64,000 nt of DNA from Streptomyces xanthii (GCF_014621695.1 NZ_CP061281.1:6696001-6760000); one strand, 5' to 3'; counted from the stretch's first letter, positions 27,753 through 36,130 are shown. Program-made: numbers and translations. The notes: a model not told the origin generated them from the letters alone.

Positions 27753-28397
27753 ATGCCGTCGCACGAGGTTCTCGCCGAACTGCTCGCCCCGCCCACCACG
27801 GTGCTGCTCACCGTCGAGTGCCAGCAGGGCGTCGTCGGCCCCGGCAGCGCCCTGCCCGAACTCGCCGAACAGGCCCGCTCCTCGGGCGCCCTGGACCGGG
27901 TGGCCCTGCTCGTCGCCGCCGCGCACGAGAGCGGCGCGCAGGTCATGCACGCCGTCGCCGAACGGCGCCCCGACGGGCGCGGGGCCAACCGCAACGGGCG
28001 GCTCTTCCGCGCCGCCGAGCGGCTGCCCGTGCAGCAGCTCACCGGCACGAAGGCGGTGCGCGTGGCCCCGCCGATCGAGGTCGCCGACGAGGACCTCGTC
28101 GTGCGCCGGCTGCACGGCCTCTCCCCGATCGCGGGCACCGACGTCGACCCGCTGCTGCGCAACCTGGGCTGCCGCACCCTCGTCGTCACCGGCGTCTCCG
28201 CCAACGTGGCGATCCCCAACGCCGTCTTCGATGCCGTGAATCTCGGCTACCAGGTCGTCGTGGCGAGCGACGCCGTTGCCGGCGTCCCCGCCGACTACGT
28301 CCCGGCGATGATCCGCAACACGCTCGCCCTGGTCGCGACCGTCGTCACGACCCAGGACGTGCTCACCGCCTGGAAGCGGCGCCCTACGCGAGGCTGA
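27753..28397 (+). CDS. Isochorismatase-fold (cysteine hydrolase superfamily) protein with altered triad
   Basis: The protein has 214 residues from an ATG preceded by AGGGGG. The fold is clear from PPTTVLLTVECQQGVVG, the central RRLHGLSPIAGTDVDPLLRNLG and LVVTGVSANVAIPNAVFDAV. In active members the triad is Asp-Lys-Cys. Here the Asp position is Glu22 (VECQ), the Lys position is Arg118/119, and the Cys position is Ala153 (ANVAIPN). Isochorismatases proper also lack the Cys but keep Asp and Lys. The protein may therefore be a non-hydrolytic relative. It ends with a 14-base overlap with the opposing Rieske gene. Confidence 0.85.
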   Translation: MPSHEVLAELLAPPTTVLLTVECQQGVVGPGSALPELAEQARSSGALDRVALLVAAAHESGAQVMHAVAERRPDGRGANRNGRLFRAAERLPVQQLTGTKAVRVAPPIEVADEDLVVRRLHGLSPIAGTDVDPLLRNLGCRTLVVTGVSANVAIPNAVFDAVNLGYQVVVASDAVAGVPADYVPAMIRNTLALVATVVTTQDVLTAWKRRPTRG

Positions 28398-28854
28398 TCG
28401 TCCCGCCGCTCGTCGTGATCTTCTTCTCGGCGAGCGCCTCGGTGGCCGGGCCGTGCCGCACGCTGCCGTCCTCGATCGAGAACTTGCTGCCGTGGCACGG
28501 GCAGTTGATCGTGCCGCCCTCGACCGAGCTCACCGGACACTGCCGGTGCGTGCAGATGTTCGTGAACGCCTTGAACTCCCCCTTCTTCGGCTGGGTCACC
28601 ACGACCCCGGCGTCGGCGAGGATCTTGCCCCCGCCCTCGGGGACCTCGCTCTCCTCGGCGAGCTTCCGGCCGCCCGAAGAGCCGCCCCCGTCACCGGCGG
28701 GCGCCGAGACACTGCCCGCCGGTTCGGACGCGCCGCCGTCCGAACCGCCGCAGGCGCTGAGCGCCGCGGCGATCCCGGCGGCGCCCACCGCCGCGACGAC
28801 GACGCGGCGGGTCGGGGCGGGGCCGTGCGGTGCGGAATCCTGCGAAGCGGTCAT
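28384..28854 (-). CDS. Rieske 2Fe-2S lipoprotein
   Basis: The protein has 156 residues. It begins with a twin-arginine-type signal (PTRRVVVAAVGAAGIAAALSACGG) whose Cys is the lipidation site, so it is probably folded inside with its cluster, exported by Tat and anchored in the membrane. A Gly/Ser linker leads to a Rieske domain (about 65-156) with both cluster motifs, CTHRQC and CPCHGSKF. Small soluble Rieske proteins of this kind are common in Streptomyces and have no assigned partner. It stands apart from any oxidoreductase gene. Confidence 0.92.
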   Translation of the reverse strand: MTASQDSAPHGPAPTRRVVVAAVGAAGIAAALSACGGSDGGASEPAGSVSAPAGDGGGSSGGRKLAEESEVPEGGGKILADAGVVVTQPKKGEFKAFTNICTHRQCPVSSVEGGTINCPCHGSKFSIEDGSVRHGPATEALAEKKITTSGGTISLA

Positions 28855-28961
28855 GCTGTCGGTTCCCTTCGAGACGGGCGGGCCTGGATCCGTGGGGGGA
28901 TCTCCCTCGGATACGGGGCGGGCGGCCGGAGCGTTCAACGTCTCGGAGATTTTCCGGACTT

Positions 28962-29540
28962 TCAGCTCCGGGGTCCCGCACCGCGCAGCAGCGTGTCGAT
29001 GACGCGGGCCGCGAGCGCGTCCGGATCGGAGCCTTCCGGCTCGTTGTGCAGGGACTCCCCGATGAGCGCGTAGTAGACCCGGCGCACCCATTCGAGGTCC
29101 GCCGCGTCGTCGATGAGCCCCTCCGCCCGTGCCCGCTCCAGGACGGCGACGCAACTGCGGTCGATGCCCTGATGGAGCACGGCGGCCTCGCTGTCCGGCT
29201 CCGCCGGCAGCCCCAGGGCGAACGCCCACGCGCCCTTGATCTGCAGCACGTTGGCCGTGATCCGGTGCATCGCCACCAGGGGCGGAGCGGTGTCCGGCCT
29301 GCCGTCGTCCACCGCGCGGGCGAGCTGGCGGGCCGCCGAGGACGCCAGGGCGTCGATCAGCGCCTGCCGGCTCGCGAACCGCCGGTGGATCGTCGTGCGG
29401 GCCACCCCCGCGGCCGCCGCGATCTGCTCCATGGAGGCACCGGGGTCCTCGGCCAGCACCCGCTCGGCCGCCTCCAGGATCACGCGCACGCTGCGCTCCG
29501 CGTCCGCCCTCAACGGTCGCGCCGCCGCCTCACCCATCAC
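28962..29540 (-). CDS. TetR-family transcriptional regulator
   Basis: The protein has 192 residues with an N-terminal helix-turn-helix (about 15-60: ILEAAERVLAEDPGASMEQIAAAAGVARTTIHRRFASRQALIDAL). The all-helical ligand domain that follows is unlike any I can name. It is transcribed away from an SDR gene with a 174-base gap, so the reductase is its most likely target. Confidence 0.87.
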   Translation of the reverse strand: MMGEAAARPLRADAERSVRVILEAAERVLAEDPGASMEQIAAAAGVARTTIHRRFASRQALIDALASSAARQLARAVDDGRPDTAPPLVAMHRITANVLQIKGAWAFALGLPAEPDSEAAVLHQGIDRSCVAVLERARAEGLIDDAADLEWVRRVYYALIGESLHNEPEGSDPDALAARVIDTLLRGAGPRS

Positions 29541-29714
29541 GCCTCCAGCAAGTCCACTTGGTCAGGCAGACGATACAGCTCCGAGGCGTTGACATCATTA
29601 GATGAAACAAGGCTGTTGCAGTTCTGCTGATTACTGCTACCTTCTCATTCCAGTTGGCCCCGTCGGGTCAATGGACGCAGAAGACCCAGTTGCCGTCGGC
29701 CGAAGGAGAACACC

Positions 29715-30533
29715 GTGCACAGCACCGCCCTCGTCACCGGAGCGTCGTCCGGGCTCGGCGCCGAGTTCGCCGCGCAGCTCGCGGCCCAGGGGCACGACCT
29801 GGTCCTCGTCGCCCGCTCCGGCGACCGGCTCACCGCCCTCGCCGAGCGGCTGACCGCCGAACACGGCGTCCGCGCCCACGTGGTGGTCCAGGACCTCGCC
29901 TCGCCGGACGCGGCCCGCCGCGTCACCGACCAGTTGGCCGCCCGCGGACTGAGCGTCGACCTCCTGGTCAACAACGCCGGCTTCGGCACCTGCGGCCGCT
30001 TCGAGGAGATCCCGGAAGAGCGCGACCACGACCAGCTCATGGTCAACGTCGTCGCGCTCGTCGACCTCACCCACGCGCTGCTGCCCGGCATGCTGGAGCG
30101 CGGCCGCGGGGCGGTCCTCAACGTCGCCTCCAACGCGGCCTTCCAGCCGTCCCCCTACTTCGCCGTCTACGGCGCGGCCAAGGCGTTCGTCCTCAACTTC
30201 GGCCTCGCCCTGCGCCAGGAGTACCGGGGCCGCGGCATCCGCGTGCTCACGTTGTGCCCCGGCCCCGTCGAGACCGCCTTCTTCGACACCATCGGCACCC
30301 GCCGGGCCGCCGTCACCGGCTCCATGACGACCCCCGAGCCCGTCGTCCGCGCCGCGCTGCGCGCCCTGGAACGCGACCGTGGCTACGTGGCCCCCGGGCT
30401 GAGCAACACCCTGGGCGCCCACCTCACGCCGCGCCGCCCCCGCACCCTGGTCGCCGCCATCGCCGAACGCATCACGCGCAAGGTCCTCGCCGGCCCGGCC
30501 ACTGCCTCGGCCCTCTCGGGGCGCGCGGCGTGA
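29715..30533 (+). CDS. SDR-family oxidoreductase
   Basis: The protein has 272 residues from a GTG preceded by AAGGAGA. It is a classical-type short-chain dehydrogenase: TGASSGLG nucleotide-binding motif near the N-terminus, NNAG, and active-site YGAAK with the preceding Ser in NVAS. The Arg after the second strand (VARSGDR) suggests NADP. The C-terminal 50 residues are basic and amphipathic, as in DltE-like members. The substrate is unknown. It faces a TetR gene and is probably regulated by it. Confidence 0.88.
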   Translation: MHSTALVTGASSGLGAEFAAQLAAQGHDLVLVARSGDRLTALAERLTAEHGVRAHVVVQDLASPDAARRVTDQLAARGLSVDLLVNNAGFGTCGRFEEIPEERDHDQLMVNVVALVDLTHALLPGMLERGRGAVLNVASNAAFQPSPYFAVYGAAKAFVLNFGLALRQEYRGRGIRVLTLCPGPVETAFFDTIGTRRAAVTGSMTTPEPVVRAALRALERDRGYVAPGLSNTLGAHLTPRRPRTLVAAIAERITRKVLAGPATASALSGRAA

Positions 30534-30573
30534 GGCCGGGACGCCGGCGGCGCCGGACGGCTCCCGCCGGGGC

Positions 30574-30744
30574 TCAGCTCTCGGGCCGCAGGAGGCCGCG
30601 TTCGTACGCCTTCCTGAGGTGCTGCGGCACGAGACGGGTGACCCCGTCGACGGTCACCGGGACCAGGGGCGGGGTGCTCGCCTTCCACCGGGCGCGGCGG
30701 TGACGGGTGTTACTGCGGGACGTCTTGCGCTTGGGGACTGCCAT
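30574..30744 (-). CDS. rpmF: Ribosomal protein L32, zinc-independent paralogue
   Basis: The protein has 56 residues, beginning [20 protein letters not shown] as L32 does. The usual CxxC...CxxC zinc ribbon in the second half is missing; there is no cysteine at all. This is the C-minus form used when zinc is scarce, so that zinc-binding copies can be replaced. It is the third gene of the leftward unit COG0523-S18-L32 that starts at a Zur-like box. Confidence 0.95.
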   Translation of the reverse strand: MAVPKRKTSRSNTRHRRARWKASTPPLVPVTVDGVTRLVPQHLRKAYERGLLRPES

Positions 30745-30787
30745 GAAGGATCCAATCGTGGGAGTGGCGGTACGGATCGGGTGAGGG

Positions 30788-31024
30788 TCAGCGGCCGGCG
30801 TAGGGGAGCAGTGCCATCTCGCGGGCGTTCTTGACGGCCGTGGCGATCTGGCGCTGCTGCTGCCGGCTGACCCGGGTGACGCGACGGCTGCGGATCTTGC
30901 CCCGGTCGGAGACGAACGTCCGCAGCAGATCGGTGTCCTTGTAGTCGATGTGGGTGATGCCGGCGGCGTCGAGCGGGTTGGGACGGTTCTTGCGGGCGGG
31001 TGCGAGCTTGCCGGTGCGGGCCAT
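30788..31024 (-). CDS. rpsR: Ribosomal protein S18, zinc-independent paralogue
   Basis: The protein has 78 residues. [30 protein letters not shown] and [31 protein letters not shown] are diagnostic of S18. It contains no cysteine, whereas the primary actinobacterial S18 may carry zinc-ligating Cys. It lies 43 bases before L32 and 28 bases after the COG0523 gene, in the same unit. In mycobacteria the equivalent rpsR2 is Zur-repressed. Confidence 0.95.
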   Translation of the reverse strand: MARTGKLAPARKNRPNPLDAAGITHIDYKDTDLLRTFVSDRGKIRSRRVTRVSRQQQRQIATAVKNAREMALLPYAGR

Positions 31025-31052
31025 GGGGGTCTCCTCGGTGTGGTGGGGCGGG

Positions 31053-32207
31053 TCAGGCGGCGTCGAGCAGGTGGTCGAAGCCGGTGGGGCGCGGCAACGC
31101 GGCCGGGCCCGAGGCGAGTTCGTCGTCGGTGAGCAGGCAGGAGTCGAGCAGCGAGAGCAGCCCCGTCCGGTCCAGATCGGGTGAGGTGAAGACGAGGTGC
31201 TGGCAGCGGTCGCCGTGCTCGGGATGCCAGTCGAGGGCGGCCGCGGTGCGGCGTTCGGCCGGCATCAACTCCCAGGCGGCGTCCGGCAGCGCGGCCATCC
31301 AGGGCCCGGCGTTCTCCACGCACAGGGCACCTCCCGCGGCGTCCCAGGCGAGCAGACTGTCGGGCCGGTCCGCGAGCCAGAACCGTCCGCGGCTGCGGGC
31401 CGCCGCACAGCACAGGTCCTCCAGGGCCTCGAAGAGGCGACCGGCGTGGAACGGGCGGCGGCGCTGCCAGACCAGGGTGCTGACGCCCTGCTCGTCACAG
31501 TCGTGGGGGAGCCGGGCACAGGCCGGATGCTGCGCCGCGGCCGCCGCGCCCACGTCGAATCCGGCGAGCGCGGCGCCGCCCAACCTCCCCGACTCCACGC
31601 GGACATGGGTCGCCGTGGGGTGGAGCTGGCGCAGGAGCGCGAGGTCGTCGAGCCCGGCGTCGGGGCTGTCGGTGACGGCGAGGACGGGGGCGTACTCCAG
31701 CTGCCGCGCGAAGGTGTCGGCGACCGTGCGCCGGTCCGTGGCGGCCGCGGCGAGCCCCGCCTCGGCGAGGTCGTCGCCGTTGGTCAGGCAGGGCAGGACG
31801 AGAGCGGGGTCGACGGCCGTCAGCACGTTCGCGAGGCGGAACACGTCGTGGCCGTGCGCGGCGACGACCTCGGCCATGGCACGCGGCTCCACGGAGTCCC
31901 ACAGCTCCACGATCGCCAGGCGGGTCAGTCCGCTGCCGGCCAGCCGCTCCAGCTCGGGCACGAGGTCCTCGCGCAGGGCGCAGCAGGCGCAGTCGTTGAC
32001 GAGGGGCGTCTCGCCCCAGGCGGTCTCGCCCGTGGCGTCGCGGACGCCGCGGCGCACCGTGCCCGTCGGTCCCGCGGACAGGTCGTGGTGCAGGGCGACG
32101 CTGCCGGGCACCTCGCGCAGCAGCCGTTCGACCGCGGCGCGACGGGCGTCGGTGTGCAGTCCGCCGACGATCACCACCGGCATCAGGGGTTCTTCGATAG
32201 GGGTCAT
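31053..32207 (-). CDS. COG0523 (CobW/YciC-like) protein lacking a canonical P-loop
   Basis: The protein has 384 residues. COG0523 proteins are GTPases that handle metals. The metal-binding CxCC motif is intact ([19 protein letters not shown]), and the C-terminal CobW domain is present (about 250-370). At the Walker A position, however, the sequence is [20 protein letters not shown], without the GxxGxGKT lysine and Thr. The start [14 protein letters not shown] is chosen because it precedes the first strand directly; an ATG at 32219 is possible. It is the first gene after the Zur-like box, so it is probably expressed on zinc starvation. GTP binding needs proof. Confidence 0.88.
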   Translation of the reverse strand: MTPIEEPLMPVVIVGGLHTDARRAAVERLLREVPGSVALHHDLSAGPTGTVRRGVRDATGETAWGETPLVNDCACCALREDLVPELERLAGSGLTRLAIVELWDSVEPRAMAEVVAAHGHDVFRLANVLTAVDPALVLPCLTNGDDLAEAGLAAAATDRRTVADTFARQLEYAPVLAVTDSPDAGLDDLALLRQLHPTATHVRVESGRLGGAALAGFDVGAAAAAQHPACARLPHDCDEQGVSTLVWQRRRPFHAGRLFEALEDLCCAAARSRGRFWLADRPDSLLAWDAAGGALCVENAGPWMAALPDAAWELMPAERRTAAALDWHPEHGDRCQHLVFTSPDLDRTGLLSLLDSCLLTDDELASGPAALPRPTGFDHLLDAA

Positions 32208-32220
32208 GGCGGGTAGCATA

Positions 32221-32240
32221 CGACAATGATTTCCATTATC
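32221..32240. promoter_or_regulatory. Zur-like operator in a divergent promoter
   Basis: On the minus strand TGGAAAT-C-ATTGTCG (32235-32221) fits the 7-1-7 form TGAAAAT-N-ATTTTCA of actinobacterial Zur boxes with three mismatches. A longer palindrome, GACAATG-N5-CATTATC, spans 32222-32240 with one mismatch. It lies 14 bases from the COG0523 start and 48 bases before rpmB, so one bound Zur could shut off both directions. Confidence 0.78.
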
Positions 32241-32287
32241 GGTAAGCCGCGGTGCGGCCGGCCGATCCAGAGAGAGGCAGCATCCGT

Positions 32288-32524
32288 ATGTCCGCGCACT
32301 GCCAACTGACCGGCGCCCGGCCGGTCTTCGGCAAGAAGATCTCCCACTCGCACCGGCGCACCTCACGCCGCTTCGACCCCAACATCCAGAACAAGCGCTA
32401 CTGGCTGCCCAGCGAGGGGCGCCACGTCCGGCTGCGGCTCAGCGCGCGCGGCATCAAGACCGTGGACGTCATCGGCGTCGAGGCGGCCGTCGCCCGGATC
32501 CGGGCCCGAGGGGAGCGTGTCTGA
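32288..32524 (+). CDS. rpmB: Ribosomal protein L28, zinc-independent paralogue
   Basis: The protein has 78 residues from an ATG preceded by AGAGAGG. It begins [20 protein letters not shown] and has [19 protein letters not shown] and [15 protein letters not shown], the L28 core. The paired CxxC zinc ligands of the zinc form are reduced to one Cys. It is the first rightward gene from the Zur-like box and overlaps rpsN by one base (TGATG), so the two are translationally coupled. Confidence 0.95.
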   Translation: MSAHCQLTGARPVFGKKISHSHRRTSRRFDPNIQNKRYWLPSEGRHVRLRLSARGIKTVDVIGVEAAVARIRARGERV

Positions 32525-32829
32525 TGGCGAAGAAGAGCAAGATCGCGAAGAACGAGCAGCGCAAGCGGATCGTGGCCCGGTACGCGCTGCGCCGCGCCGC
32601 GTTGAAGGCCGTCCTGGCGTCCCCGCGCGCGACGGACGACGAGAAGGCCGCCGCCCGCACGGAGCTGCGCCGCCAGCCCCGCGACGCGAGCGCCACCCGC
32701 GTCCGCAACCGCGACAGCACCGACGGCCGCCCCCGAGGCCACCTCCGCAAGTTCGGCCTCTCCCGAGTGAACGTCCGCACCCAGGCCCACGCGGGCCACC
32801 TCCCCGGCGTGACCAAGTCGTCCTGGTAG
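32524..32829 (+). CDS. rpsN: Ribosomal protein S14, zinc-independent long form
   Basis: The protein has 101 residues, the length of the zinc-free form; zinc-binding S14 is about 61 residues with CxxC motifs. [20 protein letters not shown] and the C-terminal [18 protein letters not shown] are diagnostic. There is no cysteine. It is coupled to rpmB. L33 and L31 paralogues, which are often in such clusters, are absent here. Confidence 0.95.
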   Translation: MAKKSKIAKNEQRKRIVARYALRRAALKAVLASPRATDDEKAAARTELRRQPRDASATRVRNRDSTDGRPRGHLRKFGLSRVNVRTQAHAGHLPGVTKSSW

Positions 32830-32839
32830 CGGGGCTGAT

Positions 32840-32873
32840 GGGGCGGGGTGGCGTCTTTGCGCCGCTCCGCCCC
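32840..32873 (+). terminator. Stem-loop after rpsN
   Basis: GGGGCGGGGTGGCG (32840-32853) pairs with CGCCGCTCCGCCCC (32860-32873), 12 of 14 positions being Watson-Crick, around the loop TCTTTG. It begins 10 bases after the rpsN stop. Confidence 0.7.
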
Positions 32874-33064
32874 GGTGCCGGTCGCGGAACCGGCGCCGTG
32901 TCGATGAGTCGGTCGGTGCCCACCGTGGCGAGAGGTCGGCGCGACCCTTGCCGTTCTCCGGGGAGAGTGAGTGGCCCGCTCTGTTCGAGGAGGTCGGTAT
33001 GGGGATGTGGGGGTAGGTGCGGAGTCGGTCCTTGGGGTGTTGGGGCCCCGTATAGCCTGGGCGG

Positions 33065-33880
33065 ATGCTGGATGAAGTCGCTGTGAAGCGGTATGTCGTC
33101 CCCCTCCGTGAGGGGGGCTCTCTGCCGGGGCTCGTCGAGGCCGAGGATCTCGCGTCGTACGTCATGAAGTTCACCGGTGCGGGGCAGGGGCGCAAGACGC
33201 TGGTCGCCGAGGTGGTCTGCGGGCGGCTCGCGCGGGCGCTCGGGTTCCGGGTGCCGGAGCTCGTCGCGCTGGACCTCGACCCGGTGATCGGACTGGGTGA
33301 GCCCGACCCCGAGGTGCAGGGGCTCATCAAGGCGAGCGGCGGCACGAACCTCGGGATGCGGTACCTGTCCGGCGCCCTCGGGTTCGACCCGCTCGCATAC
33401 GGCGTGGACCCGCTGGAGGCCGGCCGCGTCGTCTGGTTCGACGCGCTGATCAACAACGTCGACCGCTCCTGGCGCAACCCGAACATGCTGGTCTGGCACG
33501 GCGACCTGTGGCTCATCGACCACGGCGCCAGCATGATCTGGCACCACAACTGGCGGGGCGCCCCGGCCTGGGCCGACAAGCCGTACGACGCGAGCGACCA
33601 CGCCCTCGCCCGGTACGCCCCCGACATCGCCGCGGCCGCCGCCGAACTCGCGCCGCGCGTCACCGAGGCGATGCTCGCCGAGGCCGTCGCCGACGTGCCC
33701 GACGTGTGGCTCACGGACGAGCCCGGATTCGACTCGCCCGACGCCGTGCGCCGCGCCTACGTGGAGACGCTGCACGCGCGCGTGGCCACGATCCACGAAC
33801 GCATCGCGCTGCCCGAGGGCGGCGCGGACCAGGCCCGGCCGAGCGCTCCGGGCTGGCTGACCCCGGGAGCCGGCCGATGA
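33065..33880 (+). CDS. HipA-like kinase domain protein
   Basis: The protein has 271 residues and an ATG start. It looks like a short HipA-family Ser/Thr kinase: YVMKFTGAG with the ATP-binding Lys35, the catalytic-loop sequence INNVDRSWRNPN with Asp133 and Asn138, and the metal-binding WLIDHG with Asp152. The N-terminal HipA dimerisation domain is missing. The next gene, DUF3037, starts inside its stop codon (ATGA), so the two proteins are made together. HipA toxins phosphorylate tRNA synthetases, but whether this branch is a toxin is unknown; there is no HipB-type DNA-binding partner. Confidence 0.83.
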   Translation: MLDEVAVKRYVVPLREGGSLPGLVEAEDLASYVMKFTGAGQGRKTLVAEVVCGRLARALGFRVPELVALDLDPVIGLGEPDPEVQGLIKASGGTNLGMRYLSGALGFDPLAYGVDPLEAGRVVWFDALINNVDRSWRNPNMLVWHGDLWLIDHGASMIWHHNWRGAPAWADKPYDASDHALARYAPDIAAAAAELAPRVTEAMLAEAVADVPDVWLTDEPGFDSPDAVRRAYVETLHARVATIHERIALPEGGADQARPSAPGWLTPGAGR

Positions 33881-34260
33881 GCGAGCGCGACGTCTTCGAG
33901 TACGCCCTCCTGCGTGTGGTGCCCCGCATCGAGCGCGGCGAACAGATGAACGCCGGCGTGGTCGTGTACTGCCGCGCCCGGTCCTTCGTCGCCGCCCTCA
34001 CCCACCTGGACGAGCGCCGCCTCCTCGCCCTCGACCCCGAGGCCGACGTGGCCGGCGTGCGCGCCCTCCTCGGCGCGATCGAGCGGCACTGCGAGGGCGG
34101 CGCCGCCTCCGGGCAGGCCGCGGACGACGACGCGGGCCGCCGCTACCGCTGGCTCATCGCCCCGCGCTCGACGGTCGTCCAGCCCGGCCCCGTGCACACG
34201 GGTCTGACCGCCGATCCGGCGGCCGAGGCCGAGCGGCTGCTCGACCAGCTCGTGCGCTGA
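33877..34260 (+). CDS. DUF3037 family protein
   Basis: The protein has 127 residues; its ATG overlaps the preceding stop by four bases. The DUF3037 signature is seen in FEYALLRVVPRIERGEQMNAGVVVYC, SFVAALTHLDERRLLALDPEAD and a C-terminal YRWLIAPRSTVVQPGPVHTG. Function is unknown. HipA-like kinase plus DUF3037 pairs recur in bacteria, so a two-component module is likely, in which this protein may be partner, substrate or inhibitor of the kinase. That is inference. Confidence 0.83.
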   Translation: MSERDVFEYALLRVVPRIERGEQMNAGVVVYCRARSFVAALTHLDERRLLALDPEADVAGVRALLGAIERHCEGGAASGQAADDDAGRRYRWLIAPRSTVVQPGPVHTGLTADPAAEAERLLDQLVR

Positions 34261-34440
34261 ACGGCGCGTCCACGGCCCGCTTCCGGCAGCCGTCCGGAGG
34301 CGTGAGTGATCAGGGGCACGCGGTGGGTACGTTGACACCGCGTGCCAGGGCTTCTAGCGTCACCCGCACAAGGTACTAAGCGGTCGCTCACCCGCACCGG
34401 AGCGAAGCGGCCGACCTCTAGGGCGAGGAGACCGAACAGC

Positions 34441-35202
34441 ATGTCCACCACTGAGCAGCGCGTAGCGATCGTCACCGGAGCGGCGCGCGGCATCGGCGCC
34501 GCCACCGCGATCCGTCTGGCCCAGGAGGGCCGCGCCGTCGCCGTGATCGACCTCGACGAGGCCGCCTGCAAGGACACCGTCGAGCAGATCACCGCCGCCG
34601 GTGGCAAGGCCCTCGCCGTCGGCTGCGACGTCTCCGACGAGGCGCAGGTCGAGGCCGCCGTCGCGCGTATCGCCGACGAGCTCGGCGCTCCCACGATCCT
34701 CGTGAACAACGCGGGCGTGCTGCGCGACAACCTCCTGTTCAAGATGAGCGTCTCCGACTGGGACACCGTCATGAGCGTGCACCTGCGCGGCGCGTTCCTG
34801 ATGTCCAAGGCCGTCCAGAAGCACATGGTGGAGGCCAAGTTCGGCCGCATCGTGAACCTGTCCTCCTCCTCGGCGCTCGGCAACCGCGGCCAGGCCAACT
34901 ACTCCGCCGCCAAGGCCGGTCTGCAGGGCTTCACCAAGACCCTCGCCATCGAGCTCGGCAAGTTCGGCGTCACCGCCAACGCCGTCGCCCCCGGCTTCAT
35001 CGTCACCGAGATGACCAAGGCCACCGCCGAGCGCGTCGGCATGGGCTTCGAGGACTTCCAGGCCGCCGCCGCCACCCAGATCCCGGTGCAGCGCGTGGGC
35101 CGCCCGGACGACATCGCCAACGCCATCGCGTTCTTCACCGGCGAGGCGGCAGGCTTCGTCTCCGGCCAGGTCATGTACGTGGCCGGCGGCCCGCTCAACT
35201 GA
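34441..35202 (+). CDS. fabG: 3-oxoacyl-ACP reductase-type SDR
   Basis: The protein has 253 residues. Canonical FabG features are present: VAIVTGAARGIGAATA, CDVSDEAQVEAAV, VNNAGVLRDNLLFKMS, catalytic Ser in NLSSSSALGNRGQANYSAAK with Tyr and Lys, and the C-terminal GRPDDIANAIAFF and SGQVMYVAGG. It would reduce 3-oxoacyl thioesters with NADPH. It is not beside fatty-acid synthase genes, so it may be a paralogue with another substrate. A second SDR gene follows after 17 bases; the two are probably cotranscribed. Confidence 0.85.
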   Translation: MSTTEQRVAIVTGAARGIGAATAIRLAQEGRAVAVIDLDEAACKDTVEQITAAGGKALAVGCDVSDEAQVEAAVARIADELGAPTILVNNAGVLRDNLLFKMSVSDWDTVMSVHLRGAFLMSKAVQKHMVEAKFGRIVNLSSSSALGNRGQANYSAAKAGLQGFTKTLAIELGKFGVTANAVAPGFIVTEMTKATAERVGMGFEDFQAAAATQIPVQRVGRPDDIANAIAFFTGEAAGFVSGQVMYVAGGPLN

Positions 35203-35219
35203 CCCCGGAGGCAACCGAC

Positions 35220-35987
35220 ATGAGCACCACCGAACTCCCGCCGCTCTCCGGCAAGGTCGCCCTCGTCACCGGCGCCAGCCGCGGCATCGGCTACGGCGTC
35301 GCCGAGGCCCTCGTCGCGCGCGGCGACCGCGTCTGCATCACCGGTCGCGGCGAGGACGCCCTCAAGGAGGCCGTCGAGTCCCTCGGCGCCGACCGCGTCA
35401 TCCACGTGGCGGGCAAGGCCCACGACGTGGCGCACCAGGCCGTCGCCGTCGAGCGCACGATGGAGGCCTTCGGCCGCGTCGACTACCTGGTGAACAACGC
35501 CGGCACCAACCCGGTCTTCGGCCCCATCGCCGACCTCGACCTCGACGTGGCCCGCAAGGTCTTCGAGACCAACGTCGTCTCGGCGCTCGGCTTCGCCCAG
35601 CAGACCTGGAAGGCCTGGCAGAAGGAGAACGGCGGCGCGATCGTGAACATCGCGTCGGTCGCCGGCGTCTCCGCCTCGCCCTTCATCGGCGCGTACGGCA
35701 TCAGCAAGGCCGCCATGATCAACCTGACGATGCAGCTCGCCCACGAGTTCGCCCCGATGGTGCGGGTCAACTCGATCGCCCCGGCGGTCGTGAAGACCAA
35801 GTTCGCCGAGGCCCTGTACGAGGGCCGGGAGGCCGAGGTCGCGGCCTCCTACCCGCTGGGCCGGCTCGGCGTGCCCGAGGACATCGGCGGCGCCGCCGCG
35901 TTCCTCACCTCGAGCCAGTCCGACTGGATCACGGGTCAGACCCTGGTCGTCGACGGCGGCATCTTCCTCAACGCCGGCGTCGGCTGA
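35220..35987 (+). CDS. SDR-family oxidoreductase, FabG-like
   Basis: The protein has 255 residues. It has VALVTGASRGIGYGVAEAL, a lone Arg after strand 2 (ITGRGED), VNNAGTNPVFGPI, NIASVAGVSASPFIGAYGISKAAM with the catalytic Ser, Tyr and Lys, and a C-terminal SGQ-like ITGQTLVVDGG. It follows fabG by 17 bases with a good ribosome site. The two enzymes probably act on related substrates. A strong stem-loop ends the unit. Confidence 0.87.
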   Translation: MSTTELPPLSGKVALVTGASRGIGYGVAEALVARGDRVCITGRGEDALKEAVESLGADRVIHVAGKAHDVAHQAVAVERTMEAFGRVDYLVNNAGTNPVFGPIADLDLDVARKVFETNVVSALGFAQQTWKAWQKENGGAIVNIASVAGVSASPFIGAYGISKAAMINLTMQLAHEFAPMVRVNSIAPAVVKTKFAEALYEGREAEVAASYPLGRLGVPEDIGGAAAFLTSSQSDWITGQTLVVDGGIFLNAGVG

Positions 35988-36041
35988 GAACGATGAAAAG
36001 GGCGTCGGCTGACAACGGCTGACAAACGTCCTCGCACTTGA

Positions 36042-36081
36042 AGAGCCCCGCCGGAACAAGCGGTTCAACCGGCGGGGCTCT
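36042..36081 (+). terminator. Perfect 13-bp stem-loop terminator
   Basis: AGAGCCCCGCCGG (36042-36054) and CCGGCGGGGCTCT (36069-36081) pair exactly around a 14-base loop. It lies 55 bases past the second SDR gene. Confidence 0.85.
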
Positions 36082-36130
36082 GCGATATGGTCTGCCGACC
36101 CCTTGGCATGTCCGATCGAGGAGCGTGCGC

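Noticed and set aside
29589..29617. TTGACA at 29589-29594 as a promoter for the SDR gene
   Set aside because: No acceptable -10 hexamer lies 16 to 18 bases downstream, so a promoter could not be supported.
28830..29630. Plus-strand 266-codon frame opposite the TetR gene
   Set aside because: Antisense shadow; the minus strand encodes a clear TetR helix-turn-helix.
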